Source: Saccoglossus kowalevskii (lineage: Eukaryota > Hemichordata > Enteropneusta > Harrimaniidae). Taken from it: a stretch of DNA of 44,845 nt. Shown here one piece after another: positions 33,301 to 44,845 of the stretch. How positions within the stretch are numbered: position 1 is the stretch's first letter; each line of letters begins with the position of its first letter. The notes under the pieces are model-generated. The model had not been told where the DNA came from, did no database searches, and saw nothing but the letters and a program-made list of their open reading frames with translations. The position numbers were made by a program, and so were the translations under genes. The stretch is taken from assembly GCF_000003605.2 (NCBI RefSeq), contig NW_003118931.1, positions 229,036 through 273,880 on the forward strand, read 5' to 3'.

Positions 33301-36300
33301 ATCAGTTCCATTACACTGAGAACAAAGATGAACACAAGTACCAAGAGTTTGGTCACACTCATCCATACATCTTGATAACGACTGAGGAAATAATAATGGA
33401 CAGTGATTAAAGCATGATGCATACTGGCTTGTACAGTTTGCAGTACAATTAAGATGACATGAAGCATCACTAGAATTACATTGGTTTTGAATGCAAGCAA
33501 CTGAACAGTTTTCAGTTGAATTATTACAGTGGCCACAATCAACATTGCCAACATGTCTATAACACAATCCATAGCAGGATGTAAAATTTATAAAGCTTTC
33601 TCTAATACAACTTGTATATGTGAGATTATTAACATTCTGGTGACCACATGCTTGTATGCTTCCTGTCTTATCCCCTTCTGTGTTGATGCATTCAGTATTA
33701 CAAGCAGTGGCAACTCCATAGCAATTAGACTCACATGATACCCGGCATTTATTTTCACATCCATTACATGAAGACCTACAATTGTTACGACACTCCCAGA
33801 TACATCGCTTATCACTGACACAGTTATAGGTACAATTTAAATTACAAGCTTCCTTCTCTGTGTCACAGTCCTCTATGCAGCATTGATCAAGACATTCACT
33901 GAGGTGTGGGTAGCAATCAATATGGCATGTTTGCATACACGTCTCATTAATAATGATGGAAAACACTTCCTCGGCGTGTGAAGTACAATTGACTGGATTT
34001 GTGTGATTGATGAAGCAAGCATTCCCTGTGCAATTGTTTGCAGTTCCATTCATTGTGATGTTGGTTGTGTTAGTGGTTGAATTAACAGAGTTAAGGCTGT
34101 TATTAGTTGTTTTTAACAGTCCAAGAGAAAGAGTAGTGCAGTTTTCAACCACCATGCTAACACATTGTTCAGATGAGCAGTCTAAACCACAAGTTGACCA
34201 ACAACTATCATGATCTAATGTACAGTTTTCACGGCATGTCTTGGAAGGAGGGTTACATTCATAGGTACAGTTACTGGAATTCACATGTCTGATTACAATC
34301 TTGTGTACAATTCCAGGCATCGCCACATAAAAGGCAACTCTCCATGCAGTAGGTGTGTTTACTGGAACAGCTATCAAGGCAGCATTCCAGGGAGCAATTG
34401 ACATGATCTACAGAGCAATCAATGTAACACAGACTGCTACAGTTGAGACGTGCTTCAAGTTCATTGGGAAACAAGTCTGCATGACAGTGATAATTATCGC
34501 AATCATCTACGCAGTTAACAGCTAGATCAGTACAGTTATCATAGCAAGTATTAATTGGTTTTATGCAGTCATAACTACAAACACTGTGGGTATAAACACA
34601 ATCAATGGTACAGTTATAATCAGGCGTAGAGGTGCAGTTGATGGGTGAAGTGCAGTTCGTACAGTTGAATACACAGTCATCCAATACAACATCACAGTCC
34701 CCAGTACAACATTCTTGAGAACAATTAGTGAAGACGGTACCGCAATCTGTTATACAGCTGCTGATATCATCCACAGTACACTGTGTACAGTTATAGCACG
34801 ACAGTTCACAAACATCTATCAATTCATAGCAATCAGGTGAACACCCACAGGTGCAGTTGTCAGGTTTAGGTTCATATTCTGTGCAATTATTATTAGTTGG
34901 TCAACCATACTCATATGTACAATTACAAAAGTCATTACAGGTGACTGGTACTTCAGTATAATATGATGGCATGGATCCAACCAAGAAACAACCACCTTCA
35001 TACCTAAAAAACAAAAATTGTAAACAATAGATTGGTAAATTTCAACCCTACACATTTACACATAAAATTGGAATGCCAATAAAATAGTTCATTTCCTATG
35101 ATATATGCAATATGCATAATCATCACTAGGAACAATTTTATTTTTGCATTTGAATGGTTGTAATAAATATATATGTACTTACACATGCATGGTGTTATTA
35201 TAGTAACAGGCATACATAATATCATGTTGTTCATCATACAGTACATTGTAAGTAGACATCTTGATGTCTGAAATGATTATTCATGTTAATATTATTATAG
35301 ACAATTGAATTCATACAGCAAATGATTTCAAATGATTTGAAAAACAGAGATATGGTATTACTTTAAAATTAGAAGTCTGTGATTGTGAGAATAAAAAATC
35401 TATGAACTTATGTTTAGTATAATCATGCATACACACATGAAAATGAAGTCATGGATACAATCAATTAATGATGGACACAGCCAATCAGTGATGAAATTTT
35501 ATGCTGGCATAGTGATTACCCAGCCATTCTTGCGTGTACTCAAAATGACTAGATTTCAGGCTGTGAATGAATTGGCAATTATACTTTCGGCAAGAATAGA
35601 AAAAAGCAAATCAAGCAGCCTCTTGGCTGAGATAGTTTCGCTGTTAGCAAGGCACGTTGCAATTAGAGAATTGAAGATATACTTGTAGTTTTCTACAAGT
35701 CGAAAATATCAATTTACACTCGACAGCAGAGCTAAAAAGTTAACACGAATGGTAACTAACGCCAGTAATAATCAGTAATTTGATTAGCTCTGCCAGACAA
35801 AGTCAACAGCTAACTAGTATGCAAATTAGAGAAACATGTCAAAAAGAATTGTTTATTTACTTATCATCTCATTCAGGTCTACCATTGTAAGTAGAAGGAA
35901 CTGAAATATATAGAATATAAGACAATAAAACAAATGTAATGTACTCCACAATGTTTGTACTGATAATTTTTGGAAGGCGAGACAAAATTATATAAACAGT
36001 TTTTGAACTACTGGCTTAAAAAGTATCCATTATTTTATACGCATGTATCAATATAACAGGAGGAATGAACCAGTTCAAAGAAAAAATGCAGAGTGACATA
36101 CTGTTTGAATGGACATGCTACGAATTCACTATAATTTAACATCATAACACAATTGATGCCAGTGCATCTCAGGCAGAGAGATGCATGCTATACCTCGTCA
36201 AATGTTGGTAATGATAATAATAATTTATTATTTCATATTGCACCTTATTATAATGTTATAATAGTAACAAATAACATGACAAACTGTATGTGCAAACTAT

Positions 36301-39300
36301 AACAAATTATAATTCATATACTTTCTGAAATAATAATTTTGTTTGCAAAGTACAAACTGATTTATGTAATATATAATGCAAAACTTTTCAGTAGACCTTT
36401 CAACAAGATGCATCTTGTATCACTGTGATCATTTCCTTTCAGACAATTTTGGAATGTTATCTAACATGTGCATATGACAGACATGATTATTATAATGCTG
36501 TTGTTTATTATAGTTACCTTCTAAATGTATATTGGTTGGTATGAGATCATGGTAGTGTACCGGGATATTGTGTTTATAATCATCCTCATATGGATTATGT
36601 AAATCCCAACTATAATAGTAAACCTCAGAAAATGCAGCTAAATGATAAAACCCTTGAGTTAATTCACTCAAAGGATCTATTGTAATACTGAAACGAAATG
36701 AAATGCAATCTGTATTGTTTAGAGTTACAACCTGTAAATAAAAAAAAAGAAAAAGTTTTATCAGATCACATCAATTAATTTTATAATATGCAGTGACAGA
36801 TGAAGAAATCTGCCAAAATAAAGCAGTGTCCTCTCTTTTAGACTGGTCCAGTGAGAGACATTTGTATTTCCGATCATTGACAAAATGTTCATCACCATTT
36901 TTTAAGCATTGAGAGGAATCCATACTGGTATAAGACTAATGAAAACAATTCAAGAACTAGTAACGCATGAGAAAACTTGCATTCTGATTGGTTTAGTTCA
37001 AGCAACTTTTTTGTGCACTAATCGCAATTTAAAAAGTGGATCACAACAAGTCATTGAAAATGACACAGTCCCCGTTAAATTTTTAAAAGTTCTCTTTGTA
37101 CTCGTCATATTAAAGTGGAGGGGTCTCGTGAACGTGTCCTTGAAACTTGAGTCCAAAGTGCCGTATACAACAGATTGTTTATTTACATCAAATTCGAACA
37201 CATAGCAAAAAAAAACATTGATCACAAGTGAAAGCATGTCCAAGTTATCACATTTTAAACAAACAAGATGACCGCCCGTCAGCCATATTTGATCAAATTG
37301 CAAATTGAATTGACATGTACATGTATCCATTTATAACATGCTAAATATCAATGAAAATGATACATGAGTGACAGAGATATAGTAATATGGCCAAAAATAA
37401 AAACAGCCGTTATTCGGCCATCTTTGATCTGATTATGAAACACACTGATATGTATGATGTACGTGCCAAATACAAATGAAAATGGTACATAAATTGTGGA
37501 AATATAGCAGTAGGGCCAAAAAGTGAGATGGCTGTCAATCGACCATCCTTGATTCAATTTTGAAACAAATTTTCATGGACATGTATCCTAACATGTATAA
37601 AGTATGTTCCAAATTTGAATGAAAACTGACAAAGCATGTCCAAGATATCACATTTAAAAACAAGTCAAAACTGACAAAGCATGTCCAAGATATCACATTT
37701 AAAAACAAGTCATTGTCAATGACACGTCCCCGTCCCGTTCATATTTGAGTGACATATACATTCAAAGCAGATCATGACCAAAATCTCAGACCACTTTCAG
37801 TGGTCTGATCCGAAATGCACCTGCATATGTACATTCTATGATGTGTGTGAAGTGTGGTCTTGATCGGTTCAGGCATGCCTGAGATATGGATGCTGTATGT
37901 ATTCAGTTAAAACCCGATTTGGAAAACAAAACAACGTGATTCAAGGTACCATAATGTACAATGTATGCATGAAGTGTGAACTAAATTCACCCATGGTGAA
38001 TATGTGCAATTTTGACGAATTTTTGACCTTAAAAGGACTGGCCAAATGCACAGGCATATGTATGATATAATGTATGATGTGTATGTGAAGTTTGAACTTG
38101 ATCTGTCCAGGCATGTCCGAGATATGGATCGAAAACTAAATTCTTTAAAACAAAATGGGCCGCCAGTCGGCCATTTTGAACTTGATCCGAAGAAAAATTA
38201 GTGTGCATCAAGCTTATATTATGTTTAATATATGCACTAAATCTGAACAAAATCCATCCATGCATGACTGAGATCCGGTTCTGGAATTGTGAAAATAGGT
38301 GATTTTGATGCATTTTCGGCCTTAAAATGGCTATCATTCAGCTATTGTTAAGCGGATCATGAAACAAATGCACATATCTATTTGTGACATGTTGTACCAT
38401 GTGTGTGTGAAGTTTGAACTTGATCAATCCAGACATGTCTCGGATACGGATCCAGAACTGAATTCTTTAAAACAAAATGGCCGCCAGTCGGCCATTTCTA
38501 ACTTGATCCGAAAAAAAAATGACGTGCATCAAGGTCCTATTATGTTTAATGTATGTACCAAATTTGAACACAATCCGTCCATCCATAACTGAGATCCCGG
38601 TCCAGAATGGTGAAAATGTGCGATTTCAATGCATTTTCAGCCTTAAAGCGGCCGCCATTTGGCTATTGTTAATGAGATCATGAAACAAATGCACATACAT
38701 ATTTGTGACATGATGTACCTTGTGTGTGTGAAGTTTGAACTCGATAAATCCAGGCATGTCTCGGATACGGATCCAGAACTGAATTCTTAAAAACAAAATG
38801 ACCACCAGTCGGCCATTTCGAACTTGATCCGAAAAAAAAAAATGACGTGCATCAAGGTCCTATTATGTTTAATGTATGTACCAAATTTGAACAAAATCCG
38901 TCCATGCATAACTGAGATCTGGGTCTGAAATGGTGAAAATGTGCGATTTCAATGCATTTTCGGCCTTAAAGCGGCCGCCATTTGACTATCGTTAATGAGA
39001 TCATGAAACAAATGCACATACATATTTGTGACTTGATGTACCTCATTTGTGTGAAGTTTGAACTCGATCAATTCAGGCATGTCTCAGATACGGATCCAGA
39101 ACTGAATTCTTTAAAACAAAATGGCCGCCAGTCAGCCATTTCAAACCCAATCCAAAAAAAAAATGACGTGCATCAAGGTCCTATTATGTTTAATGTATGT
39201 ACCAAATTTGAACAAAATCCGTCCGTGCATAACTGAGATCTGGGTCTGGAATGGTGAAAATGTGCGATTTCAATGCATTTTTGGCCTTAAAGCGGCCGCC

Positions 39301-42300
39301 ATTTGGCTATCGTTAATGAGATCATGAAACAAATGCACATACATATTTGTGACTTGATGTACCTCGTGTGTGTGAAGTTTGAACTCGATCAATTCAGGCA
39401 TGTCTCAGATACGGATCCAGAACTGAATTCTTTAAAACAAAATGACCGCCAGTCGGCCATTTCAAACCCAATCCAAAAAAATGACGTGCATCAAGGTCCT
39501 ATTATGTTTAATGTATGTACCAAATTTTAACAAAATCCGTCCATGCATAACTGAGATCCGGGTCCGGAATGGTGAAAATGTGCGATTGTGATGCATTTTC
39601 GGCCTTAAAATGACCGCTATTCGGCTATACTTAATCGGATCATGAAAAAAATGCATGTGCATATGTCCCATATAATGTGTGATGTATGAGTGAAGTTTGA
39701 ACTTAATCGGTCCATGCATGTTCAAGATACAGGTGATCACGGACGCACACAGGGCAAAACACGTCCGAACGGGGACTAAAAACAAGATGGATGCCAGTCG
39801 GCCATCTTTTATCCAATTGCAATAGAAATTGTCATGGACATGTATCCTAACATGCAAAGAATGAAAGAATCGGTCCAAAGGATTTTGAAATATGACTCCG
39901 AACAAACAGATGCAAGAACGGACGAGCGCACAGACGGATGCACGGACGGTCGGAGGACATGTATCCTAACATGTTTAATCTATGTACCAAATTTGAATGA
40001 AAACTGACAAAGCATGTCCAAAGTTCAACATTTTCAAAAAACAAGATGGCTGCGAATCGCTAAACCACTGCATGTGCATATGTCCCACATAAAGTACTAG
40101 GCACATGCAAAAAATGAACAGAATCGGTCCAAAGGATTCTGAAATATGACTCTGGACGGACGGAGACCAAATTATAAGTCCCCGTTTTCGAACTTCGTCC
40201 GAATGAGGACTAAATAGTTAAACAAAAGAAAAAAAAGAAATTGAATCACCAAATTAGTAATTCAGATGGGTCACTGATTCCAATTTAAAAAGTGGATAAA
40301 AAAAATGTTAATTCTGTTAATCACTAATGACACTGAACTAATACAAAGGAAACGTGATCTGCTGGATGATGAATCACATTAACTGCTATGCTGTATTTTC
40401 TAGTGCCACTGCAACTCAGTGTTATCCATACGCTTTGATTCATATATCATGTTCCATAGAATGTTGTAACTTACATGAAATTTGAAACTTTCATCTGGAG
40501 TAGTTGTGACAGCGGTGACTGGCTGTACTTCACTACAATTTTCACTGACTGCTTTGTCATGGTTCTGATGTTCAACGATTCCACATAGTATGGAAACATC
40601 CACACAACATATACATCCCTAGCCGTTACTGTAGACAATGGATTGTGAACAACTTCTGTGTAGTATTCCACCACATGAGGTGAAAGAACAAGATAAAGAT
40701 AATTACCACATCACCTTTTGTGATTTTTGTTTTTTCCATTCATTTCGTCTAACCATGGATGCTTTCAGCAGGTGATGTATAAACTATAGCCATACAGTCA
40801 CTAGTATACATGTAGATATTAAACTTAATTTAAAACCACACAGACTATAGCTATCATAGTAACAGGGATAAATATATGATGGATGAGATGGAATGGATTG
40901 ATTGTAAAATGAGTCTGAAATTTCAATTTAATATAAGTGTAGCCTTACCCTGGATGAAATCCCTCATACTTTGGAGAGATCCAAACACTCATATCAAGAA
41001 TCACATCACCAGCCTTAATAGAACAGAACAGATATTACCATACTGACTTTTGTTCTATTACAAGCCAATCTCCAATAGAATTGTAAACCAACTTTTACTT
41101 ATATTCTGTATTAGATCATTGAAAAAATGATTAATTATGTTCATTGAAACACCTGTCATAAACACAAGTTTATGCAAAATACAGTAACCCTTTCTGAGTA
41201 CCAATATTGTTGATTATTTTTTATGAATTGCATGACATTCTTTAGCAAATGTACATGATTTCGTCTTGGCTACAGGTTTGGATCAAAAAAATCGATGTTG
41301 ATGTTTTGAAAGGTGACCAAAGTTGAGAGATAATGGTAGTGTATGAGTGTACTTGTCAGTTGTTTTGCTTTGTTTTTGTGGATTGTTTTGTCAATTTTTA
41401 TCAGTTGTTTTTTTTGTTATTTTCCTATACAACTATTGTTTCAGGATCTATGGTTGGGCGAGTTATTTCCATTTTAGGTAAAATGCGTGTAGCCTCCATG
41501 TATGTGTTATGCTGCAATCTTCTTGCCTTCAATTTAAAAACTCTTAAAGTATACCTATATTCTATGTTCCAAGAAAGTGAATTGTATTGATTTTTTCTTA
41601 TGTTCATACAATACAATGTTCATACATTATCATATTTTGGATACGATTTTAGCATAATGAAGATTTGGGTTCTGTAATGATTGGTAGAAATTGGGTAAAT
41701 CAGGTGCAGAAATAATTATTTGGGTCTTCTAGACGAGTACACAAATGTGCAGAAGAGAATCACATATATTTTAATTGACAAATCACATGAAAAATTATCA
41801 AAATTCATAAATTTGTACACTTAAAATAGGTTTGATTCCAAATAGTTTAGTACCATTTCAGATAAAATAATTAAGATCACCCAAACCATGGATATGTTCA
41901 ATTGCAATACTAAGATTTTGAAATTCAGCAACTGAACATAATCTTGAGTAATCAAGGTGATAATTTGACATTTTTCATAGTAAAGCCAGTTCTAAATTTC
42001 CCAAAACTGAAGCTGTGAAATCTCAGGTCAGGTCATCTGTTGAAGTGCAATTTTCCACTGCAGTTTTTGATAAATATAGATGTTTTTTATTTCAGGATTA
42101 AGAGCAAGAATTGAAAGTCCAAGAGTTTCAATCGATACCTTATTATTGATTGAGTTTAAGGTAGTGAGTAAAATATCCTGCAATACCAACACGTTTAGTG
42201 AGATTGACATTCTAAATCATTTTCAGAGTGATATATATACACTTACCTCAAGTAAGTATGGAGCAAATGGAATGGATGTCGGTATGTGATCATGACCATG

Positions 42301-44460
42301 GTCATAAAGTACGAATGGTTGCAATATTTCAGTTGTGCCTTTAGTAGATAATGCATCAATTAATAGCGTAATATATTCCAAAGTTACCACATCCTATGTA
42401 GAAATAAAGACCATGGTTGAATAGCAGATGTAATGCAACTGACATGATTAAATGTAAACTAAGGCCTGGAAAAAAATATGGTTTTCGTTATGCCTGGTTG
42501 AAAAAGCTTGAGACTCTACTTTAAGAGCCATAGTTACAAAACATTACGTTCAATATGGTTCACATGCAACATTTACATAAAATTCATGGTTTGTTTACAC
42601 AAGATTTGAATTTAAGCTTCACAAAGACTGTGGCATTTTACGAACCACAAAAAAATTATCACTTCTTCAAAATTGTGCAACGTCACACAACTCACAAGAT
42701 GAACTGTTCAAGCTAAATTTTGGTACTAAATTATGCACCTTTTTATGCAATTTTCTAGTATTTGTTAATTTTAGACAAAATGGAAAAAATTTGCCAGATG
42801 TCTTGATCAAATTTTTCTGAACAAATAAGGAATTATATATGCAGGTTAAGTTTACTGAATAGAGACAAAAGTTGAATTTGGAGTTCAAAAGATTAAATAA
42901 TTTATCTTTTGCACAATTTACATAATTTACAGTGCAGTATATAGAATTAAAATGTATATTTACCAACAAAAATATGTTTAAGATAATATTCTGAGGTGAT
43001 TTTATTTGATGCTGTACAAATTTTGCAGGTTTCATTAACCAAGGGTCGCGTGAACAAAGTGGTCGCGAAATAAGTTAAAAAAAGACTGGCCTGCACTTTG
43101 TTCAGTGGTGCATGCCGACCAGAATTTTTTTGGGGGGCTTTATCTGATGACAACGTGACATCAAAAATACCAATGACAGATAACAAACTACCAGGTGCAT
43201 GATGCAAATGTTGTAAAAGATAGTTACTGACCTCATTAGGTTCATAAACTCCTGTATACCAGTCACATGTTTGTTGAGTAATAGACCCATACATGGGACC
43301 ATAGATTAGAATTAAATCATCACCACCGCATGTTGTGCTATTGTCACCTAAAGTTCACACAAACATTTATTTACAACTCATTGTATATGTATGTATTGAG
43401 AGGAATACATCAGTTGTCCTGCAGAAAACACAAATCTTTGCAATAAGAACACCTGGATCACTTTATCAACTGGAAAGCACATGAGTTTGTTATATCTCAA
43501 ATAATTGGAGCAATGGATCTTTGCATGGTTTCATAAAACATAGAGTAATTTGCACCGAATTAACTATTTATAATTTTGAGCATGCTGAGGAAGAGAACTT
43601 CTCTTTGTATATAATAACAAGCGACCATGCGGTCGGTAGAGCTTCGCTGTAATTGACAAGTGCAGAGGGCAGTGGCAGAAATAATCACATTCAGATATCT
43701 CCAAAATGTGACCGTGAGACGACCTTGATCTTGACCAAGAGATGACCCCGACATGGGGCCTTGAGATGACCCTGACCTGGCCTTGGAGATTTTGGGGAAG
43801 TGTTTAAGTCGCCCCCTTCACTGTTAAGTATCACCCATATAAAAGCAGCAAACGTATAAACCTTGAAATGACCTTGACCTGAACTTGAGCATTTCTGGAA
43901 AACATTGGCCCATCCAGTTCATTTTCCAAGACAATGTGTACTGAGAAAGCCTAGCTTCCACTTCCAACTGATACAGTTGTCTACTGGAGTCCATGCATTA
44001 TTGCATTATACATATATAGCTATATATACTGTGCGGGAAAATGAAAAAATCCAAAAAAAATCTTTAAAAAAAATCATAACTTACACAAAAATGGAGATAT
44101 CTTCACCAAGTGAACAAACTTGAGATAGTACCAGTTCATGTGTCTGCATTATCAATGTCAAAGCAATGTGGCAAGCGGTTTCAGAGAAGAAGTCGAAAAT
44201 GTGCAAAAAAAAAATGCACTAAAAATAGACACTTGCATATTGTGCCATGGAAATAATAATTTGTAATCCATGTCAACAACATTCACGCCAAATTTTGAAG
44301 TGGTTATGGAAAAAGTCATTCATAACCATAAATGACAATGATATTACCTAAAAATAGAGGTTTACAAGTGATGTCATGAAATGAACAAGTCTGACAGAGG
44401 ACCATCCCAGGTAGATGCAGTATGAATAGCAAGGCAATCCAGCTGACAAACAACGTACTA
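29363..44460 (-). CDS. Large secreted Cys-rich glycoprotein gene, family not recognised; lesions present
   Basis: Eleven exons are supported: 44460-44348, 43347-43232, 42393-42247, 41013-40949, about 40655-40475, 36731-36518, 35267-35183, 35003-30512, about 30370-30145, 30000-29737, 29577-29363. Phases agree for exons 1-4, 5-8 and 10-11; joins 4/5, 8/9 and 9/10 do not resolve. Exon 1 reads like a signal peptide (LFVSWIALLFILHL ... CQTC) but has no in-frame ATG, so the start lies upstream or is damaged. Later exons suggest beta-sandwich and beta-propeller modules surrounding one 4.5-kb exon of dense Cys repeats. Many NCT/NCS sequons imply an extracellular glycoprotein. The Cys-rich exon has two in-frame TGA codons and four frameshifts; exon 5 has another frameshift. 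Pseudogene, damaged allele or sequence error are all possible. No function is assigned. Confidence 0.6.
30512..35003 (-). other. 4.5-kb exon of C-x3-C-x6-C-x3-C repeats
   Basis: A single exon of 4492 bases. In the stretch 34271-34822, 36 of 183 residues are Cys. Strict C-x3-C-x6-C-x3-C modules recur: CITDCGTVFTNCSQEC, CTGDCDVVLDDCVFNC, CTIDCVYTHSVCSYDC, CYIDCSVDHVNCSLEC, CIEDCDTEKEACNLNC, CYDDCNSTVAFCAEIC. Roughly twenty are visible, usually with NC(T/S) sequons. A Cys-poor, mostly helical segment (about 32030-31180) splits two Cys-rich blocks and starts near a furin-type RRKR (32012-32023). Lesions: TGA at 34901-34903 and 33208-33210; frameshifts near 34271-34285, 33105-33110 (6-base homopolymer), 31571-31576 (6-base homopolymer) and 30772-30790. 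Coding character continues across each. Confidence 0.7.
35183..36731 (-). other. Exons 6-7 of the Cys-rich gene
   Basis: Exon 6 (36518-36731) encodes VVTLNNTDCISFRFSI and SEVYYYSWDLHNPYEDD. Exon 7 (35183-35267) encodes DIKMSTYNVLYDEQHDI and ACYYNNTMHV. Phases 0, 1 and 2 match their neighbours. The style resembles beta-propeller blades. The intron 35268-36517 shows nothing beyond AT-rich DNA. Confidence 0.6.
37622..37711. repeat. 45-bp direct tandem duplication
   Basis: A 45-base unit starting AAAACTGACAAAGCATGTCC occurs twice in a row (starts 37622 and 37667). It is part of the diverged left flank of the satellite region. Confidence 0.85.
37985..39735. repeat. Satellite array of about 321-bp units
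   Basis: Five nearly full units start with GATCATGAAACAAATGCACA or a relative at about 38034, 38355, 38676, 38999 and 39320, with partial units outside. Spacing is 321, 321, 323, 321 and 318. Diverged relatives extend to about 37230-40200 (shared ATGTATCCTAACATG and AACAAGATGG). The array lies in the 3.7-kb intron 36732-40474 of the Cys-rich gene. Repeating open frames of 75-84 codons follow from the repeat and are not genes. Confidence 0.9.
38475..38497. repeat. Hairpin inside the satellite unit
   Basis: AAATGGCCG - CCAGT - CGGCCATTT: a perfect 9-bp stem with a 5-base loop. It recurs with small changes in the other units (about 38150-38175, 38800, 39120, 39440) and in the outlying relatives. 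Confidence 0.75.
40475..42393 (-). other. Exons 3-5 of the Cys-rich gene: beta-sandwich-like segment
   Basis: Exon 3 (42247-42393: DVVTLEYITLLIDAL ... LYDHGHDHIP) and exon 4 (40949-41013: AGDVILDMSVWI) join in phase 0. Exon 5 has VVHNPLSTVTARDVYVVW and MFPYYVE, resembling DUF11-type beta-sandwich repeats. A 1-base frameshift lies at about 40570-40590, after which the frame reads AVSENCSEVQPVTAVTTTP. The exon 5 acceptor is uncertain (40656-40657 fits the pyrimidine tract but not the phase). Confidence 0.5.
43232..44460 (-). other. Exons 1-2 of the Cys-rich gene: signal peptide and first extracellular segment
   Basis: Exon 1 (44348-44460) ends in phase 1 at CKPLFLG. Exon 2 (43232-43347) continues with DNSTTCGGDDLILIYGP and QQTCDWYTG. 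The intron (43348-44347) contains degenerate TGACCTTGA-type repeats at about 43690-43880. Confidence 0.6.
43690..43890. repeat. Degenerate TGACCTTGA-type repeats
   Basis: Irregular reiterations of GACCTTGA, GACCCTGACCTGG and GACCTTGACCTGA within an intron of the Cys-rich gene. Simple-sequence decay is likely. Confidence 0.5.
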
Positions 44461-44845
44461 CTATTTTAATATATAAACTAGAAACTAATTTAATTTTAGG
44501 AATTTTTTTGAAATGGTTCAACAATATCAGGATTCATATATAGAGTATGACTTTTTTCATCTCACGTCACTGAGCAAAATTTCAGATACAAAGAAAGAAA
44601 CTGGCGGAAAATTGCAAATTTCAAATATTTTCCATGACATTTCAGACTCTTTCCCAGTTACCCATATTGTTTTCTTCAGGATTTATGGTATGGGCCATTA
44701 CAATAAAAAAAGCATAAAGCAAATGCCATATAATCTTTGATTTGGCTCAATCTCCCTAAGACAGCAAGAAAATATTAATCATGGAAAAATGAAGATAAAA
44801 TAATTTGAAAACCATTATTCACCTATTAATAATATGATCACTATT
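44461..44845. other. Right edge, upstream of the Cys-rich gene's first visible exon
   Basis: No ATG continuing exon 1 was found: an in-frame TAA lies just upstream, and an AG acceptor at 44461-44462 would allow a still earlier first exon, perhaps beyond the window. Nothing else is recognised. Confidence 0.4.

Noticed and set aside
33208-34903. TGA codons as selenocysteine sites in a Cys-rich protein
   Set aside because: Frameshifts in the same exon make decay or error simpler; no SECIS-like structure was identified near the stop.
38359-39530. Repeated 75-84 codon open frames with similar proteins
   Set aside because: They coincide with the 321-bp satellite period; no start context, splice logic or conserved domain.
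40711-40713. A third in-frame TGA in exon 5 of the Cys-rich gene, with matching phase
   Set aside because: It requires an acceptor at 40715 that has no pyrimidine tract; the real exon probably starts nearer 40655, so the TGA may be intronic.
43610-43680. tRNA-like GCGGTCGGTAGAGC on the plus strand
   Set aside because: No B box at the proper distance and no cloverleaf; probably chance or an old SINE scrap.

Overview
The window is eukaryotic: it is AT-rich, its genes are split by GT-AG introns, and it carries non-LTR retrotransposon remnants, foldback repeats and an intronic satellite. Gene content (PARP14-type ADP-ribosyltransferase, Deltex-type E3 ligase, large secreted Cys-rich protein) and repeat style suggest an invertebrate animal, perhaps marine. 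The species cannot be named from sequence alone. Exon boundaries below were read by hand from splice signals, reading-frame phase and conserved motifs.

Left part (1409-5602, minus): a complete seven-exon gene whose phases all agree, encoding an 808-residue protein with order RRM, KH-like repeats, macro domain, C3HC4 RING and Deltex C-terminal (DTC) domain. It looks like DTX3L with a PARP9-like macro domain in the same chain. A 2.2-2.7 kb spacer separates it from the next gene, which starts divergently with a TATA box and two E-boxes just upstream.

Centre (8340-27987, plus): a complete 25-coding-exon gene for a 1902-residue PARP14-like protein: RRMs, a long KH-like array, three macro domains, a further KH-like unit, WWE, and an ART domain with an H-Y-I triad (predicted mono-ADP-ribosyltransferase). 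Macro domains 2 and 3 come from a recent in-frame tandem duplication of about 2.4 kb (16 nucleotide and 10 residue differences over 660 coding bases). A 5'-truncated LINE with a 12-bp target-site duplication sits only in the first copy. A 50-N gap falls on a foldback repeat in the second copy. A second LINE remnant splits the two catalytic exons.

Together the two left genes place an ADP-ribosylation writer/reader and an ADP-ribose-linked ubiquitin ligase head to head, recalling the vertebrate PARP9-DTX3L-PARP14 neighbourhood, which is part of the interferon/antiviral response.

Right part (about 29255-44460, minus, convergent with the PARP14-like gene): a secreted-protein gene, not recognised as any named family. 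It has a signal-peptide-like first exon, beta-sandwich and beta-propeller-like exons, and one 4.5-kb exon encoding an extremely Cys-rich, N-glycosylation-rich array of C-x3-C-x6-C-x3-C modules. That exon carries several frameshifts and in-frame TGA codons, so the gene is either decaying or badly sequenced there. One of its introns holds a satellite of about 321-bp units, each with a short perfect hairpin.
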